Source: Candidatus Pelagibacter sp. (GTDB taxonomy: Bacteria; Pseudomonadota; Alphaproteobacteria; Pelagibacterales; Pelagibacteraceae). From it: DNA of 47,319 nucleotides. Location: NCBI GenBank assembly GCA_016778675.1, contig JADHPA010000003.1, positions 1 through 47,319 on the forward strand, read 5' to 3'. This document shows positions 40,544 through 47,319 of this stretch, piece after piece (position 1 is the first letter of the stretch; each line of letters starts with the position of its first letter). The position numbers were made by a program, and so were the translations under genes. Under the pieces are notes generated by a model. The model searched no databases. It was not told the DNA's origin and saw only the letters and a program-made list of their open reading frames with translations.

Positions 40544-40969
40544 ATGAGCAACAAATTTGAAGAGATAAGTATTAAACCTGGCTTTATGAAGCACAACGGT
40601 GGTGTTTTATTCCGAACTATTTCTGATACTGAATATGAATTTAAAACTACAATTAATAAAAATCATTTAAATGCTGCTGGAATTACCCATGGAGGTTTTC
40701 TTTCAGCTTTAATCGATGCAGGAGCAGGCACAGCAGCACACAGGGCTGCTGGAAATGCACCGTGTGTAACTATTTCTTTAGATTTAAAATTTATTGGTTC
40801 TTCAAAAGTAGGTGATGAAATAATTGGTTTTACAAAAATATTAAAAAAAACAAATACACTAGTATTTTTATTTTGTGAGCTAAAATGTAACGATAAAATT
40901 ATAACTTCGGCATCAGGTTTGTGGAAAATTCTAAAAATAAAACCATCTAATTTAGGTCCTGGTGGTTAA
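40544..40969 (+). CDS. PaaI-type hotdog thioesterase
   Basis: The 141-residue protein has the hotdog-fold thioesterase pattern NHLNAAGITHGGFLSALIDAGAGTAA at about 41-65, with the HGG turn and the acidic D58 expected to be catalytic, then SLDLKFIGSSKVGDEI for the second strand set. PaaI/YbgC-like enzymes hydrolyse acyl- or aryl-CoA esters. It follows the 32-aa ORF closely. The specific thioester is not known; CoA-detoxifying roles are usual in the family. Confidence 0.88.
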   Translation: MSNKFEEISIKPGFMKHNGGVLFRTISDTEYEFKTTINKNHLNAAGITHGGFLSALIDAGAGTAAHRAAGNAPCVTISLDLKFIGSSKVGDEIIGFTKILKKTNTLVFLFCELKCNDKIITSASGLWKILKIKPSNLGPGG

Positions 40970-41103
40970 GTTTTAACAAATCTAATATTAAACAAAAAAA
41001 TGAGAACTTTTTCCCTAACGATTCGGTCATGTTTTAACCTATTTTTGTTCTTTATCACTAACAACATATGGTGGGGTATAAATTAAAGATACCATAAATA
41101 GAA

Positions 41104-43584
41104 ATGAGTAAAAATAAAATTACTGCTGTTCTCGGTCCAACTAACACTGGCAAAACCTATTTAGCGATTGAAACAATGCTATCATTTGATTCGGGAATGA
41201 TTGGTTTTCCCTTAAGACTGCTTGCACGAGAGGTATATGACAAGATAATAAAAAAAATTAGCCTAGATAAAGTTGCACTAATTACTGGTGAAGAAAAAAT
41301 TATTCCAGCAAATGCAAAATATTTTCTTTGTACGGTAGAGTCAATGCCAGTTAACAAACATTTAGATTTCGTTGGAATTGACGAAATACAAATGTGTGCA
41401 GATCATGAAAGAGGTCATATTTTTACTGACAGACTATTAAACCTTCGTGGAGAAAAGCTAACTATGTTTATGGGGTCTAGCACTATTAAAAATATCATAA
41501 ACAAATTAGATGAAGATACCGAATTCATTAATAGAGAAAGACTTTCTAAACTTTCATATGTGGGCCATAAAAAGATTTCAAGAATAAATAGAAAAACAGC
41601 TATAATAGCTTTTTCTACTGAAGAAGTTTATGCAATCGCAGAACTTGTAAGGAGACAAAAGGGTGGAGCAGCAATAGTTATGGGTTCTTTAAGTCCAAAG
41701 ACTAGAAACGCACAAGTAGAACTTTATCAATCAGGTGATGTTGATTTTTTAGTTGCTACTGATGCGATAGGAATGGGTATTAATATGGATTTAGAAAATG
41801 TCTATTTCTCAAATTTAAAAAAATTTGATGGGAAAAAACAAAGACGCCTCAATATGTCTGAGATTGGTCAAATAGCTGGAAGAGCAGGCAGATATTTAAA
41901 TGATGGAAATTTTGGTATTACTGGAGATTGCAAAGAAATTGCTGCGGAAGAAGTTGAATTACTTGAAGGTCATAAATTTGAAGAGATTAGAATGTTGTTT
42001 TGGAGAAATTCAAATTTAAATTTTAATAATGCTTTAAGTTTAATTAAATCACTAGAAGAAAAACCAAATACACATTGGTTAAGAAAAATACATGAGTGTG
42101 GAGATGAAAAGGTTTTAAGATATTTTTTAAAAGATTTAAAAAGATTTAATATTGAAAACAATAAAGAGACCCTAGAATTGCTGTGGGAATGCTGTCAAAT
42201 ACCTGACTTTGTAAAAAAGACGTATGGCAATCATATAGAGGTTGTGAGTAAAGTTTTTGGTTTTTTAAACAGCAAAGAAGGCAGAATTACTAATGATTTT
42301 ATGCGTCTACAACTGATGAAATTAGATAAATTAGAAGGAAATGTAGATTCTTTATCAAATAGAATTGCAAATGTTAGAACTTGGTCATATGTTTCTAATA
42401 AAATTAACTGGGTTGAAAATCAGGGGTATTGGATTGAAAAAACAAAATTATTAGAAGATAGATTGTCTGATAGATTACATGAGGAGCTTACCAAAACTTT
42501 TATCGACAAAAGAGCCAGTGTGCTAGCAAGAGGATTAAAACAAGATATAGAATTTAAAACTGAGATAATGGAAGATAATAAAGTAATAATTGATGATCAA
42601 TTTATTGGGAGCTTAAAAGGCTTAAAATTTGAAATGGATTTAAAAGTTGGAGCCTTGGAAACTGATATTAAGTCACTAAAAAAAGCAGCCAGACAAACAG
42701 TAGGTCCAGAATTACAAAAACGGATTGGATCGATCATAGAAACTGGATTAATAGAAATAAAAGATGATTTTAAAATTTATTGGAAAGATTTTCCTATTGC
42801 AAAATTAACTACTGGTAAAGATTATCTCAATCCAGATTTACTTTTAATTGTAGATGATATTTTAGAAAATAATGATAAGCAAAAACTATCTGATTTTCTT
42901 GAAAAATGGATTAAAGAAAAAATTAATTACATACTAAAAAGTCTGATTGATTTAAGAAATCTAAAAGAAAGTAATTCATCAATAAAAGCTTTGGCTTATC
43001 AGCTATATGAAAATAATGGCGTTATAAAAAGAGAGATTGTTTCTGACTATTTAAAAAAACTTGGCCAGGATGAAAGAAAGATTTTAAGAGATATGGGTGT
43101 TAAATTTGGGAGATATCATGTTTTCTTATTTAGATTACTAAAACCAGAAGCTGTCTCCTTAAGAACTTTATTGTGGAAAAACTTTAATCAAAAATACTTT
43201 GATCTAACACCTCCAACATTTGGCTTAAATTTTTTAGAAGATAAAGATATTAAGAATAAAAATTTTATGCTTCTTTGTGGATTTGAAAATTTTGATAATT
43301 ATTATGTTAGGATCGATATTTTAGAAAGGTTATTTGTTCAGATAATAAACTCAAATAATGATAAAGATAAAGATATAAAACTAGTTCCTGAAATGCTAAA
43401 TTTATTGGGATGCAGCAAGGATAACTTTAAAAACTTAATTAAGAAAATGAATTATAAAATAATAGAAAAAGATAAGGAGATATATTTTAGATATAATCCA
43501 AAAAGACAAATTAAAAAAGCTTTTAAAAAGAAAGAAACTTCAAATAGTCCTTTTAAAGTTCTAAAAAATTTTAATTTTAATTAA
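41104..43584 (+). CDS. SUV3-like DEAD/DExH RNA helicase
   Basis: The 826-residue protein matches bacterial relatives of mitochondrial SUV3 (SUPV3L1). Walker A is GPTNTGKTY at 11-19, the TVESMP step precedes the DEIQ box at 93-96 (GIDEIQMCADHERGHIFTDRLL), and the second RecA fold has the motif VI-like IGQIAGRAGRY. The C-terminal half is a helical extension with a Lys-rich tail. SUV3 unwinds RNA for degradation by a 3'-5' nuclease. It is the first gene of a helicase-TerB-ferredoxin-carD run and its stop shares one base with the next start (TAATG). The preceding 134 bases show no clear gene. Confidence 0.9.
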   Translation: MSKNKITAVLGPTNTGKTYLAIETMLSFDSGMIGFPLRLLAREVYDKIIKKISLDKVALITGEEKIIPANAKYFLCTVESMPVNKHLDFVGIDEIQMCADHERGHIFTDRLLNLRGEKLTMFMGSSTIKNIINKLDEDTEFINRERLSKLSYVGHKKISRINRKTAIIAFSTEEVYAIAELVRRQKGGAAIVMGSLSPKTRNAQVELYQSGDVDFLVATDAIGMGINMDLENVYFSNLKKFDGKKQRRLNMSEIGQIAGRAGRYLNDGNFGITGDCKEIAAEEVELLEGHKFEEIRMLFWRNSNLNFNNALSLIKSLEEKPNTHWLRKIHECGDEKVLRYFLKDLKRFNIENNKETLELLWECCQIPDFVKKTYGNHIEVVSKVFGFLNSKEGRITNDFMRLQLMKLDKLEGNVDSLSNRIANVRTWSYVSNKINWVENQGYWIEKTKLLEDRLSDRLHEELTKTFIDKRASVLARGLKQDIEFKTEIMEDNKVIIDDQFIGSLKGLKFEMDLKVGALETDIKSLKKAARQTVGPELQKRIGSIIETGLIEIKDDFKIYWKDFPIAKLTTGKDYLNPDLLLIVDDILENNDKQKLSDFLEKWIKEKINYILKSLIDLRNLKESNSSIKALAYQLYENNGVIKREIVSDYLKKLGQDERKILRDMGVKFGRYHVFLFRLLKPEAVSLRTLLWKNFNQKYFDLTPPTFGLNFLEDKDIKNKNFMLLCGFENFDNYYVRIDILERLFVQIINSNNDKDKDIKLVPEMLNLLGCSKDNFKNLIKKMNYKIIEKDKEIYFRYNPKRQIKKAFKKKETSNSPFKVLKNFNFN

Positions 43585-44012
43585 TGATTAATTTTTTTAA
43601 AAATAAAGAAAAAACCATTTCAGGAGATAATGACTCATTATGTAAGATTACAGCTCTACTTATACATGCTGCAAAAATTGATGAAAATTACGAAGAGACT
43701 GAAAAAGATATAATTAAAAAAACTTTAATTGAACTAGGAGCAGAAAAATCAAGCATAGATGACATTATTTCAAAAGCAACTACTATTGAAGAAAATTCCA
43801 ATCAAATACTTGATTTTACTAGAGAAATAAAAAATTCACCAGAGTCTGATAAAATTAAAATTATTGAATCATTGTGGAAAATTATTTATTCAAATAATAA
43901 TGCGGATATGTATGAAGCAAACTTAATGCGAAGACTTGCTGGTTTGTTATATATAAATCCTAAAATAATGGGTGATTTAAAAGAAAAAATAAAACAAGAA
44001 TTAAAAAAATGA
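43584..44012 (+). CDS. TerB-like protein
   Basis: A 142-residue acidic, all-helical-looking protein. The segment [30 protein letters not shown] resembles the TerB/DjlA-N fold, where a conserved A-x-x-D-G/E loop follows the first helix and a second, similar pair of helices includes [26 protein letters not shown]. TerB proteins were named for tellurite resistance but the role of stand-alone copies is not established; a metal- or membrane-linked function is suspected. It is tightly coupled to the helicase upstream (one shared base) and to the ferredoxin downstream (4-base overlap). Confidence 0.8.
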   Translation: MINFFKNKEKTISGDNDSLCKITALLIHAAKIDENYEETEKDIIKKTLIELGAEKSSIDDIISKATTIEENSNQILDFTREIKNSPESDKIKIIESLWKIIYSNNNADMYEANLMRRLAGLLYINPKIMGDLKEKIKQELKK

Positions 44013-44335
44013 CATACCTAGTAAATGAAAAATGTATTAAATGTAAATTAATGGACTGTGTTGAGGTTTGCCCTGTCGATTGTTTTTACGAAGGAAAAAA
44101 TATGCTTGTAATTAAACCGGAGGAGTGTATAGATTGTGGCGTTTGCGAGCCAGAATGCCCTGTTGACGCTATAGTAGCTGACACTGAGTCTGGTAGCGAA
44201 AAATGGCTTGAAGTAAATACTAAGTATTCAGAAATCTGGCCGAATATAACAGTTAAAAAAAATCCTCCTGAGGATAATGAAAAATATAGAAATGAAGAAA
44301 AAAAGTACGACAAATATTTTGGCGAAAATCTTTAA
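44009..44335 (+). CDS. fdxA: 7Fe ferredoxin (3Fe-4S and 4Fe-4S)
   Basis: A 108-residue electron carrier of the FdxA type. The first half has C9, C12, C17 and C21 in [14 protein letters not shown], where C9, C17 and C21 fit the 3Fe-4S cluster and C12 is the extra Cys common in this group. [12 protein letters not shown] then supplies the 4Fe-4S cluster, with the earlier Cys completing the pattern. The C-terminal half ([13 protein letters not shown]) is the FdxA extension. It overlaps the TerB-like gene by 4 bases and the CarD gene by 59 bases. The partner reductase is not apparent. Confidence 0.95.
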   Translation: MTYLVNEKCIKCKLMDCVEVCPVDCFYEGKNMLVIKPEECIDCGVCEPECPVDAIVADTESGSEKWLEVNTKYSEIWPNITVKKNPPEDNEKYRNEEKKYDKYFGENL

Positions 44336-45185
44336 AAAATCTACTAAGAAAAAAACTAAAAAGAAAACTGCTGCGAAGGTGGTAAAAAAAGTCTCAAAGC
44401 CAAAAATAAAAAAAGTTAAAAAAGTAGTTACTTCAAAAAAAACTAAAGTTATTAAAAAGACTACAGTAAAAATAAAAAAAAATTTAAAAACAATTTCAGT
44501 AAAAACTGCACCTCAAAATATTGAAATTAAGACTGATAATTTAAGAATTTCAAAAAGTAATGAAATTAAACCTGAAATTATAAAGGTAAAAAAACAAGAA
44601 ACTGAAAAAAAAGAATACAAAGTAAAAGACTATGTTGTGTATCCAAAACATGGCGTTGGTCAAATTACTGAATTTAAAAAAATCAACATTGGTGGAATAG
44701 ATGTTGAAACTTATGTCCTTAAATTTGAAAAAGATAAAGCTAATGGAATGGTGCCAGTAAATAAACAGTCTCACCTTAGACCACTTGCAACCATCAACCA
44801 AGTTAACAAATGTATATCCATTTTAAAAAGTAAACCAAAAGTCAAAAGATCAATGTGGAGTAGAAGAGCCCAAGAGTATGAAGCAAAAATATCTTCTGGT
44901 AAAATCTATGAACTTGCTGAGGTAGTAAGAGATTTAAATAAAGGTGATGATTTGATGGTTGATCAATCTTATAGCGAAAGACAACTTTTTGAAAAAGCAT
45001 ACGAAAGAATTTTATCTGAATTTCAAATAGTAATGGGTGTATCACTAGAGGATACACAGAAAAAACTAGATAAGGCACTTAAGAGAAATCTTGAAGGACA
45101 AGCCAAGGCTGCTGTAGCAGCTCCTACTAAAGCTGTAGAACCTGATGAGCCTGAGGCTGATCCAATTACCGATACTGAGGATTAA
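44277..45185 (+). CDS. CarD-family transcription regulator with Lys-rich N-terminal tail
   Basis: CarD proteins bind the RNA polymerase beta subunit and promoter DNA to tune open-complex formation. Here residues 1 to about 114 form a very Lys-rich, low-complexity tail ([14 protein letters not shown] and similar) resembling eukaryotic-type H1 or AlgP tails. The CarD domain follows: [16 protein letters not shown], then [40 protein letters not shown] and the final helix LDKAL. The last 30 residues are Ala/Pro/Glu-rich. The ATG at 44277 overlaps the fdxA end by 59 bases; a second ATG at 44292 is possible. The tail's start cannot be fixed from sequence alone. The bidirectional terminator follows 12 bases after the stop. 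Confidence 0.88.
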   Translation: MKNIEMKKKSTTNILAKIFKKSTKKKTKKKTAAKVVKKVSKPKIKKVKKVVTSKKTKVIKKTTVKIKKNLKTISVKTAPQNIEIKTDNLRISKSNEIKPEIIKVKKQETEKKEYKVKDYVVYPKHGVGQITEFKKINIGGIDVETYVLKFEKDKANGMVPVNKQSHLRPLATINQVNKCISILKSKPKVKRSMWSRRAQEYEAKISSGKIYELAEVVRDLNKGDDLMVDQSYSERQLFEKAYERILSEFQIVMGVSLEDTQKKLDKALKRNLEGQAKAAVAAPTKAVEPDEPEADPITDTED

Positions 45186-45197
45186 AAATTAGAGCAA

Positions 45198-45239
45198 AAA
45201 AAACGCCTCTCACACATAACGTTATGAGAAGCGTTTTTT
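45198..45239. terminator. bidirectional rho-independent terminator
   Basis: AAACGC-C-TCTCA pairs with TGAGA-A-GCGTTT around an ACGTTA-containing loop, with T6 after the stem on the plus strand and T8 on the minus strand. This is the clearest terminator in the window. It serves the end of carD on the plus strand and the end of the small Lys/Ala gene on the minus strand. Confidence 0.85.
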
Positions 45240-45254
45240 GAAAAGATTAAGATA

Positions 45255-45344
45255 CTATCTTTTTCTTCTCTTAGCTTTTTTAGCTTTTTTAGCTTTTTTC
45301 TTAGTTTTCTTTTTAGCTTTTTTAGCTTTTTTTCTTGTAGCCAT
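45255..45344 (-). CDS. Lys/Ala-rich basic peptide, 29 aa (histone-H1-like composition)
   Basis: From the ATG at 45344 the minus strand encodes 29 residues: M-A-T-R, then runs of KKAKKAKK type, ending KRRKR. Sixteen are Lys, four Arg and six Ala. An excellent AGGGAG Shine-Dalgarno sequence lies 8 bases before the ATG, and the bidirectional terminator lies 15 bases past the stop, so this looks like a complete small gene rather than noise. The composition suggests binding to nucleic acid, like the tail of CarD next door or H1/AlgP-like proteins. It is shorter than usual gene-calling limits. About 195 A/T-rich bases with no gene separate it from the acyl-CoA synthetase gene. Confidence 0.75.
   Translation of the reverse strand: MATRKKAKKAKKKTKKKAKKAKKAKRRKR
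45273..45332. repeat. 9-base repeats AGCTTTTTT inside the Lys/Ala gene
   Basis: Three perfect tandem copies of AGCTTTTTT (45273-45299) and two more (45315-45332), separated by 15 bases. On the coding strand each copy reads AAA-AAA-GCT, giving Lys-Lys-Ala. Because the unit is in frame, copy-number change would lengthen or shorten the peptide without frameshift. Confidence 0.8.
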
Positions 45345-45539
45345 CTTTAGCTCCCTGTTTAAGTTAAACGAATCAAATTGATTCGTTGATAACTTATTTT
45401 TATTTTTTTATGCAAGTGATGTCAATTCTTTAATTCAATAACAATTTTAAATTTTTTCTAAAAAAATTTTTATTTCTTTAAATTTTTTTAAGTAAAAAAA
45501 GTTATAGTTTATGCGATTAATAATCCATTTATAAAAAAA

Positions 45540-47243
45540 TTAAAAAAGTTTTTCAATTTCATTTTTATAAGTTTCTAAAATTTTATATCTTTTTAATTTT
45601 AATGTTGGAGTCATCATGTTGTTTTCAATTGTAAATTGCTTTTTTATTATTAAAAATTTTTTTATTTTTTCTATTCTTGATAGATTAATATTTATTTTTT
45701 CTAATTCAATTTGAACTTCTTCTACACTAATGTCGTTATATTCTGGGCTTAGTACTAATAAAGCAACTAGAAAAGGTTTGTTATCACCGCATACTAAACT
45801 TTGTTCAATATATTTAGATTTATTTAAATCATTTTCAATTTTTATTGGTGAAATATTATCTCCGCCAGGTGTAATAATTATATCTTTTTTTCGATCTGTT
45901 ATTTTTAAAAACTCTCCATCAAATTCTCCAATATCTCCAGTAGATAACCATCCATTTTTTAAAACTTTATTGGTCTCTTCTTCATTTTTCCAATAACCTA
46001 GCATCACATTTTCACCCTTAATCAATATTTCTCCATCGTTTCCTAATTTTACTGAATTTCCCATAAATGGTTTTCCAACCGTATCAACTCGAATATCTTT
46101 TATAGAATTACAACTAACTACTGGTGATGTTTCTGTTAAACCATAACCTTGTAAAGTTGGTAAACCAATTGCGTTTAAGAACGAACCAACTTCATAGTCT
46201 AAAGCTCCACCTCCTGAAATAAAAGCTTTTAAATTTCCACCAAATTGTCTCTTAATTTTTTTTCTTACTAAAGCCTCACAAATAAAATTAACAATACTTT
46301 CACTTAATAATAATTTTTCTTTATTTAATTTTTTCCTACCCAATATGACAGTCTGGTTTACTAGCAGTTTTTTTAAACCCTTTGATTTTGCAAATGTTGA
46401 ATTAATTTTCTGATATAAATTTTGATAAAATCTTGGAACAGCTGTCATTATTTCTGGAGAACAATCACCCATATTTTTTATAAGTTTATCTATGCTTTCT
46501 GCATAAAAAACTTGTGCGCCAACCACTATCTGTACAAATTGAACTGTATGCTCATATGAATGTGAAAGTGGCAGCCAAGTTAAAAACTTTGGAATTTTAG
46601 AAATAAATTCTTTTAATAATAGATTCGCACCCTCACAATTATTAAGAATACCTCCATGACTTAACATTACACCTTTTGGGTTTCCTTGTGTTCCAGAAGT
46701 ATAAATTATGCACGCTATATCCTTTCTTTGAATATCTAAATTAAAGAAATCTTTACTACTACTAATTTTTTTTTCAAAAATTTCATCTATGTTTAAATGA
46801 AATTTACTATCAAAATCATCTATGATTTCAAAAAAAATAATTTTTTTTATAAATTTTTTTTTAGGAATTATTGTTTTAATCTTTAAATATAAAGTTTTAT
46901 CAGAAATAATTAAAATACTTGGAGTGCAATCATCAATAATATATTCATAATCTCTTTCGGTATAAGTAGTGTATGCTGGTACAGTTATTCCACCTGAAAG
47001 CATAATTGAAAGGTCAGATATCAACCACTCAGGTCTATTTTCTGATACTAACAAACATCTATCGCCCTTATTGATGTATTTATTTATTTCTTCAGATAAT
47101 TTTATAATATTTAAGTAAACACTTTCCCAAGAATATTCTTTTTGGGGTCGTTTTAACGATTTTAAAAAAATATCCTCTTTATTTTTTTTTCGGTATTGGT
47201 GTTGAAATAATTCTAATAAATTTTTAATGTTGTCTATCTTCAT
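45540..47243 (-). CDS. AMP-binding long-chain acyl-CoA synthetase-type enzyme
   Basis: An ANL-superfamily adenylating enzyme of 567 residues. The phosphate-binding loop is YTSGTQGNPKG at 181-191, followed by LPLSHSYEHTVQF, the GYGLTETSP motif around 355, and STGDIGEFDGEFLKITDRKKDIIITPGGDNISP with the conserved Asp and Lys/Arg of the hinge. Segment order and GGDNISP are like long-chain fatty acyl-CoA synthetases (FadD15/Faa group), acting on free fatty acids at the membrane. The gene lies between tRNA-Leu and the Lys/Ala gene, on the minus strand and without an operon partner. The precise acid is uncertain. Confidence 0.92.
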   Translation of the reverse strand: MKIDNIKNLLELFQHQYRKKNKEDIFLKSLKRPQKEYSWESVYLNIIKLSEEINKYINKGDRCLLVSENRPEWLISDLSIMLSGGITVPAYTTYTERDYEYIIDDCTPSILIISDKTLYLKIKTIIPKKKFIKKIIFFEIIDDFDSKFHLNIDEIFEKKISSSKDFFNLDIQRKDIACIIYTSGTQGNPKGVMLSHGGILNNCEGANLLLKEFISKIPKFLTWLPLSHSYEHTVQFVQIVVGAQVFYAESIDKLIKNMGDCSPEIMTAVPRFYQNLYQKINSTFAKSKGLKKLLVNQTVILGRKKLNKEKLLLSESIVNFICEALVRKKIKRQFGGNLKAFISGGGALDYEVGSFLNAIGLPTLQGYGLTETSPVVSCNSIKDIRVDTVGKPFMGNSVKLGNDGEILIKGENVMLGYWKNEEETNKVLKNGWLSTGDIGEFDGEFLKITDRKKDIIITPGGDNISPIKIENDLNKSKYIEQSLVCGDNKPFLVALLVLSPEYNDISVEEVQIELEKININLSRIEKIKKFLIIKKQFTIENNMMTPTLKLKRYKILETYKNEIEKLF

Positions 47244-47250
47244 AAAAAAA

Positions 47251-47319
47251 TGGTGGGCGAAGAGAGAATCGAACTCTCACTTCTTGCGAAACACGATTTT
47301 GAGTCGTGCGCGTCTACCA
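47251..47319 (-). tRNA. tRNA-Leu(CAA), 5' end cut by window edge
   Basis: The minus strand ends TTCGCCC-A-CCA with T arm GAGAG-TTCGATT-CTCTC, a variable region TTTCGCAAGAA and anticodon arm CACGA-CTCAAAA-TCGTG with anticodon CAA. The 5' acceptor strand, expected to be GGGCGAA, and part of the D arm lie outside the window. The CCA end is 7 bases from the acyl-CoA synthetase ATG. Confidence 0.93.

Noticed and set aside
40378-40596. 72-codon open frame on the minus strand over tRNA-Arg
   Set aside because: It includes the tRNA itself and is antisense to the thioesterase start, with no family likeness.
41000-41086. 28-codon ORF before the helicase gene
   Set aside because: It has no ribosome-binding site, no compositional signature, and short ORFs are common by chance; unlike the 32-aa and 29-aa ORFs nothing supports it.
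44550-45078. Two minus-strand open frames opposite carD (83 and 78 codons)
   Set aside because: Both are shadows of the Lys-rich and CarD coding sequence, rich in Phe/Leu only because AAA/AAG codons read as TTT/CTT on the other strand.

Overview
The window looks like a chromosomal segment of a marine alphaproteobacterium of the SAR11 clade (Pelagibacterales). The DNA is very AT-rich, codons are heavily A/T-biased, spacers are tiny, and neighbouring genes often overlap by 1, 4, 8 or more bases. Several gene sets are alphaproteobacterial in character: J-domain protein-cobS-cobT, a RegB-type kinase, a SUV3-like helicase with ferredoxin and CarD, and an AceE-type pyruvate dehydrogenase. I saw no phage genes, insertion sequence, integrase, CRISPR array or rRNA.

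Layout. 1-3583 (-): truA (cut by the window edge), fmt, def and two unrecognised envelope-type genes. 3643-5248 (+): aroK-aroB. 5237-5497 (-): a BolA-like gene. 5523-8823 (+): zinc-site J-domain protein, cobS, cobT. 8820-12160 (-): a RegB-like redox kinase behind gyrB. 12279-12368 (-): tRNA-Ser(GGA). 12369-15652: four glycan-decoration genes (DUF4422-like, SAM methyltransferase, FkbM methyltransferase, GT17). 15649-25214 (-): a long translation operon, GT4-thrS-infC-rpmI-rplT-pheS-pheT-lepA, which runs on into the GT17 gene. 25257-26858: an ABHD10-like hydrolase facing a YeeZ-like dehydratase/epimerase. 26860-32804 (-): gltD-gltB glutamate synthase. 32988-33755 (+): uppP. 33752-38954 (-): aceE-aceF-EamA transporter, with an extra lipoyl domain fused to AceE. 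39084-40271 (-): a thiolase. 40346-40969 (+): tRNA-Arg(ACG), a 32-residue membrane peptide and a PaaI-type thioesterase. 41104-45185 (+): SUV3-like helicase, TerB-like protein, 7Fe ferredoxin, and CarD with a lysine-rich tail. 45255-45344 (-): a 29-residue Lys/Ala peptide, separated from carD by a bidirectional terminator. 45540-47243 (-): an acyl-CoA synthetase. 47251-end (-): tRNA-Leu(CAA), cut by the edge.

How it fits together. Most of the window is core housekeeping: translation, initiator Met formylation and deformylation, nitrogen assimilation, pyruvate oxidation, shikimate synthesis, topology and lipid-carrier recycling. The less ordinary parts are the lipoyl-AceE fusion, the Lys-rich tail of CarD beside a tiny Lys/Ala peptide gene, the orphan CobST and RegB genes, the small glycan cassette next to tRNA-Ser, and the near absence of spacer between convergent genes: five of six convergent pairs overlap at their 3' ends. 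I found no clear evidence of a completely new multi-gene system. The strongest candidates for novelty are the fusion, the Lys-rich chromatin-like locus and the small ORFs.
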